Assembly: GCA_008501785.1 (NCBI GenBank)
Contig: QQUD01000800.1
Location: forward strand, 1 to 9,123
DNA: 9,123 bases
Origin: Chloroflexota bacterium
GTDB taxonomy: Bacteria > Chloroflexota > Anaerolineae > Promineifilales > Promineifilaceae
Reading direction: 5' to 3'
Shown: positions 6,418 through 9,123 of the stretch, piece by piece
How positions within the stretch are numbered: position 1 is the stretch's first letter
How the letters are laid out: every line of letters begins with the position of its first letter
Notes under the pieces: model-generated
What the model was told of the DNA's origin: nothing
Databases searched by the model: none
What the model saw: only the letters and a program-made list of their open reading frames with translations
Made by a program: the position numbers and the translations under genes

Positions 6418-8075
6418 TTCTTTCTCGACTGAAGCATTGGAATTTGAACGCCACGCTCTTTTGCCACTTCAACAGCACGCTCATAACCTGCATCCACATG
6501 ACGAACAACACCCATGCCAGGGTCGATGGTGAGCACACGCTCAAGCCGTTTGGCTGCGGCTTCGGTGCCATCGGCAACAATTACTTGACCGGCGTGGATG
6601 CTGTAGCCAATGCCAACCCCACCACCATGATGCAAACTAACCCAGGTCGCACCACCAACCGCGTTTGCCATCGCATTCAGCAGCGGCCAATCTGCAATCG
6701 CATCTGAGCCATCCTTCATCCCTTCCGTCTCCCGGTTTGGGCTGGCAACAGAGCCGCTGTCCAGGTGATCGCGCCCAATCACAATCGGCGCACTTACTTT
6801 GCCAGACGCCACCAATTCATTAAATTTGAGACCCGCCTGCACGCGTTCGCCATACCCCAACCAGCAAATGCGAGACGGCAGCCCTTGAAATTCAATTTCA
6901 TTCTGAGCTTTTTTGATCCAACGATGCAAATGTTCGTCTTCAGGGAATAGTTCCAAAATGGCCTTGTCAGTTTCGTAAATATCTTGTGGCTCACCCGAGA
7001 GCGCCACCCAGCGGAACGGCCCTTTCCCTTCGCAAAACAGGGGTCGAATATAGGCGGGCACAAAACCAGGATAGTTAAATGCCTCTTTCAAGCCATTATC
7101 AAATGCTCGCTGCCGTAAATTATTGCCATAATCAAACACAACAGCGCCTTGCTCTTGCCATGCCAACATAGCGCGCACATGTTCGGTCATCGAGTCAATA
7201 GACTGGCGTTGATATGCGACCGGATCGGCTTCGCGTAAAACAGCCGCTTCCTCCACACTCATCCCTGCGGGAATATAGCCGTACAGCGGATCATGCGCCG
7301 ATGTTTGGTCTGTAACCACATCTGGCACCACGCCAAGCTCCACCAAACGCGGCGCAATTTCTGCTACATTGCCAATCAAACCAATTGACTTCGGCGTTTC
7401 GCTTTTTACAGCTTCTTCCACCCAGGTCATCGCCTCTTCAAGGCTGTCAGTCATCACGTCAAGCTGGCGCATCGACAGCCTGCGTTCAGCTCGCCATTTA
7501 TCAACTTCCACAATCAAGGCCACGCCATCATTCATCGTCACCGACAAAGGTTGTGCCCCGCCCATTTCGCCCAACCCAGCCGTAAAAACGAATTTACCTT
7601 TCAAACTACCCCAGCCTTCTTGTCGAGCCAGAGAGCCAAGCGTCTCGTAAGTACCTTGTAAAATGCCTTGAGTGCCAATGTAAATCCAACTGCCAGCCGT
7701 CATCTGACCATACATGATCAGCCCTTCTTTTTCCCACTTGTCAAAGTTATCCTGGGTGGCCCAGGCGGGTACGATGTTTGAGTTGGCAATGAGTACACGC
7801 GGTGCATCTTCGTGAGTGGTGAAGACGGCCACCGGCTTGCCGGACTGCACTAGCAAGGTTTCGTTCGGCTCAAGATTGCGTAACGACTCGAGAATGGCTT
7901 CCAGCGATTCCCAATTTCGAGCCGCTTTGCCACGTCCACCATAAATAATCAGGTTGTCCGGATCAAAGGCGACATCGGGGTCTAAATTGTTTTGCAACAT
8001 GCGATACGGGGCTTCAATCAGCCAATTTTTACAGGTCAACTTTGTGCCACGCGGGGCACGCACGGTTCGGGACAT
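6414..8075 (-). CDS. hutU: Urocanate hydratase (urocanase)
   Basis: A 553-residue NAD+-dependent cytosolic enzyme converting urocanate to 4-imidazolone-5-propionate, the second step of histidine breakdown. Signatures: [13 protein letters not shown] (43-55), [15 protein letters not shown] (71-85), [12 protein letters not shown] (165-176), and [14 protein letters not shown] (398-411) with the active-site Cys404. Length and composition are normal. The start at ATG 8075 is fixed by a strong AAAGGAGT (8081-8088) 5 nt upstream. It follows the regulator gene by 94 nt; that gap holds an inverted 8-bp repeat array. It heads the enzyme part of the operon, before hutH and hutI. Confidence 0.98.
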   Translation of the reverse strand: MSRTVRAPRGTKLTCKNWLIEAPYRMLQNNLDPDVAFDPDNLIIYGGRGKAARNWESLEAILESLRNLEPNETLLVQSGKPVAVFTTHEDAPRVLIANSNIVPAWATQDNFDKWEKEGLIMYGQMTAGSWIYIGTQGILQGTYETLGSLARQEGWGSLKGKFVFTAGLGEMGGAQPLSVTMNDGVALIVEVDKWRAERRLSMRQLDVMTDSLEEAMTWVEEAVKSETPKSIGLIGNVAEIAPRLVELGVVPDVVTDQTSAHDPLYGYIPAGMSVEEAAVLREADPVAYQRQSIDSMTEHVRAMLAWQEQGAVVFDYGNNLRQRAFDNGLKEAFNYPGFVPAYIRPLFCEGKGPFRWVALSGEPQDIYETDKAILELFPEDEHLHRWIKKAQNEIEFQGLPSRICWLGYGERVQAGLKFNELVASGKVSAPIVIGRDHLDSGSVASPNRETEGMKDGSDAIADWPLLNAMANAVGGATWVSLHHGGGVGIGYSIHAGQVIVADGTEAAAKRLERVLTIDPGMGVVRHVDAGYERAVEVAKERGVQIPMLQSRKK

Positions 8076-8096
8076 GTGGGACTCCTTTGGAATTTG

Positions 8097-8169
8097 CTAA
8101 TCAGCTAGTCAGTACTTCAGCATTTCAGCTTTTTTTGCTGATTAGCTGACTAGCTGACAGGCTAACATG
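8097..8169. repeat. Inverted pair of 8-bp repeat arrays between the regulator and hutU (units CTAATCAG / CTGATTAG)
   Basis: The left half in 8-bp steps is CTAATCAG, CTAGTCAG, TACTTCAG, CATTTCAG (8097-8128). A T7 spacer follows, then the right half CTGATTAG, CTGACTAG, CTGACAGG, CTAACATG (8138-8169). The first two right units are exact reverse complements of the first two left units. Perfect stems: 8096-8105 with 8137-8146 (10 bp), and 8101-8112 with 8146-8157 (12 bp). It lies in the hutU leader, ending 8 nt from the hutU ribosome binding site. The period is 8, unlike the other arrays. Confidence 0.85.
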
Positions 8170-8904
8170 CTACAAAGACGGCCGTATTCGCGCCTCCATA
8201 CCGTACCGGTCCTCACGATAAATAGCGTGGTACCAAACAGCAGGAAAACGGGTTCCGTCTTTTTCGGTAAACGTTAAACGATCAATAAATAAGGCATCTG
8301 TGTTGGGTTCAGCTTGTAGTACTTCGGCATGTGCTTTGGATAAACGGCCGATTTCCACCGTATGCTCGAGTCGCACCAGCGGAATCTGGAATTTATGCAC
8401 CAGCAACCAATGAATAGAATTATTTTCCAGGTCTTCATCAAGTAATTTAGGGCAAAGGTGGTGGGCTAAATGGCGCTCTTCATAAGCAACCAATTGATTA
8501 TTGGCTAAACGCAGTCGCGCAATATGAAGCACCTTCGTTGATTCGGGAATCTGGAGCCGGTTGGCAATTTCGGGGGTGGCATGGACACATTCGGCTAAAA
8601 CCAACTGTGTTGATGGGGTGCGATTTTGCCGGTGAATTTCCTCATCGAAGTTGGAAAGTGTGAGCAAGGCGGTACTGGGTTGGGTGATGCGGACGAACGT
8701 GCCGCGCCCTTGTTCACGGTACACAAACCCTTCTTTTTGCAACAGTTCAATTGCCTTGCGAACGGTGCCACGACTAACGTCATGCTGCCGACACAGCAGC
8801 TCCTCGGTTGGCAGTTGATCACCAGCATTCATTTCACCAGAGGTGATTTTGGCACGTAACCGTTCAGCGAGTTGAAAATATTTGGGAATAGGGAATGGGT
8901 TCAT
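8170..8904 (-). CDS. GntR-family transcriptional regulator, HutC-type (winged helix plus UTRA domain)
   Basis: A 244-residue protein from ATG 8904. The N-terminal winged helix-turn-helix is of GntR type: KYFQLAERLRAKI, then LPTEELLCRQHDVSRGTVRKAIELL, then the wing FVYREQGRGTFV (about residues 8-76). A UTRA ligand-binding domain fills the rest, with NQLVAYEERHL and the ending GTRFPAVWYHAIYRED typical of HutC/FarR regulators. Family knowledge: HutC represses hut genes and is released by urocanate. Being first in the hut operon supports that role, but UTRA ligands vary and I cannot read the ligand here. A TTG at 8937 would extend the frame by 11 codons, but it falls inside the predicted -10 box, so ATG 8904 is preferred. 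Confidence 0.88.
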   Translation of the reverse strand: MNPFPIPKYFQLAERLRAKITSGEMNAGDQLPTEELLCRQHDVSRGTVRKAIELLQKEGFVYREQGRGTFVRITQPSTALLTLSNFDEEIHRQNRTPSTQLVLAECVHATPEIANRLQIPESTKVLHIARLRLANNQLVAYEERHLAHHLCPKLLDEDLENNSIHWLLVHKFQIPLVRLEHTVEIGRLSKAHAEVLQAEPNTDALFIDRLTFTEKDGTRFPAVWYHAIYREDRYGMEARIRPSL

Positions 8905-8925
8905 AATTGTGTCCAATTGTAATAT

Positions 8926-8953
8926 TTGTACAGACAACTATACAACCAGACAA
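8926..8953. promoter_or_regulatory. Candidate operator overlapping the -10 box (dyad TTGT-N4-ACAA and CAGACAA direct repeat)
   Basis: TTGTACAGACAA (8926-8937) has dyad symmetry TTGT....ACAA over the expected start of transcription. A wider TTGTA-N10-TACAA pairing spans 8926-8945, and CAGACAA is repeated at 8931-8937 and 8947-8953, 16 bp apart. GntR/HutC proteins commonly bind short T-G-T-rich dyads and repress their own operon. Binding here is inferred from position and symmetry only. Confidence 0.35.
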
Positions 8954-8965
8954 AATTTAGAGCAA
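8937..8965 (-). promoter_or_regulatory. Sigma-70-like promoter for the regulator-hut operon
   Basis: Minus strand: -35 TTGCTC (8965-8960), a 17-nt spacer, -10 TATAGT (8942-8937). Five of six bases match the -10 consensus and the spacing is optimal. The expected start of transcription is near 8930, giving a leader of about 25 nt to ATG 8904. Confidence 0.55.
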
Positions 8966-9034
8966 GGGGTAATTGCCATTCTCACTGCGCGAGGGGTTAT
9001 GAACGTTAAGAAAATAAAACGGTAATAGGGAACT

Positions 9035-9101
9035 TGTCATTCCCGCGCAGGCGGGAATCCATGACGTAGTCGAGTAGATTCCCGCCTGCGCGGGAATGAC
9101 A
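9035..9101. repeat. Perfect 25-bp inverted repeat of two dRS3-like palindromes
   Basis: Arm 9035-9059 is the exact reverse complement of 9077-9101, with a 17-nt spacer. Each arm contains a 20-bp palindrome of the form ATTCCC-N8-GGGAAT (9039-9058 and 9078-9097), the pattern known as dRS3 in Neisseria and seen as dispersed GTCATTCCCGCG...GGGAAT repeats in many bacteria. It could be a MITE- or REP-like element or a strong hairpin. It sits about 70 bp upstream of the operon promoter. The stretch 8966-9034 shows nothing else I can name. Confidence 0.85.
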
Positions 9102-9123
9102 GGGCCACATTTTGTAGTTTTCT

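Noticed and set aside
8126..8140. CAGC-T7-GCTG mini hairpin as a terminator before hutU
   Set aside because: On the minus strand the T7 becomes an A-rich loop with no T-tract after the stem, so it does not fit an intrinsic terminator.
8905..8937. TTG start that would lengthen the GntR regulator by 11 residues
   Set aside because: The TTG lies within the predicted -10 box, and GntR proteins of this type usually begin a few residues before the first helix, as ATG 8904 gives.
9035..9101. CRISPR-like pair of 25-bp repeats
   Set aside because: The two copies are inverted, not direct, there are only two, and the repeat is a palindrome of the dRS3 type.

Overview
The window is a bacterial chromosome segment of about 50% G+C. 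Its core is a histidine-utilisation (hut) operon on the minus strand. In transcription order this is a GntR/HutC-type repressor gene (8904-8170), hutU urocanate hydratase (8075-6414), hutH histidine ammonia-lyase (6303-4750), hutI imidazolonepropionase (4632-3361) and a small P-loop kinase-like gene (3320-2727). A strong Rho-independent terminator (2704-2671) lies inside the 3' end of a convergent GNAT acetyltransferase gene and closes the unit. Together HutH, HutU and HutI take histidine through urocanate and imidazolone-propionate to formiminoglutamate. No hutG, hutF or histidine permease is visible here.

The left part holds the 3' end of a VIT/VWA-like PEP-CTERM protein (1-320, plus strand), a terminator, an MFS transporter (415-1581, plus strand), and a short convergent minus-strand gene (2151-1606). 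The short gene is an in-frame chimera: the N-terminal half of EgtD (histidine N-alpha-methyltransferase) joined to the last ~45 residues of an EgtB-type sulfoxide synthase. It looks like the scar of a deletion across ergothioneine genes. A GNAT acetyltransferase (2267-2692, plus strand) is divergent from it.

The intergenic DNA is structured. Most of the larger gaps (2166-2207, 4685-4733, 6320-6417, 8097-8169) carry short degenerate tandem arrays of 7 or 8 bp units, each gap with its own unit sequence. Two of the arrays are arranged as inverted halves that can fold into long hairpins. A 10-bp array (3343-3372) runs through the hutI stop codon. A perfect 25-bp inverted repeat of dRS3 type (9035-9101) lies upstream of the regulator. 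The coding DNA is enriched in the palindrome ACGGCCGT: six exact copies in three codon phases.

The organism is Gram-negative-like or a member of Chloroflexota. My best guess is an Anaerolineae-type Chloroflexota bacterium, from the PEP-CTERM protein, the Egt genes, the repeat style and the ACGGCCGT excess. This is inference and the sequence does not prove it.
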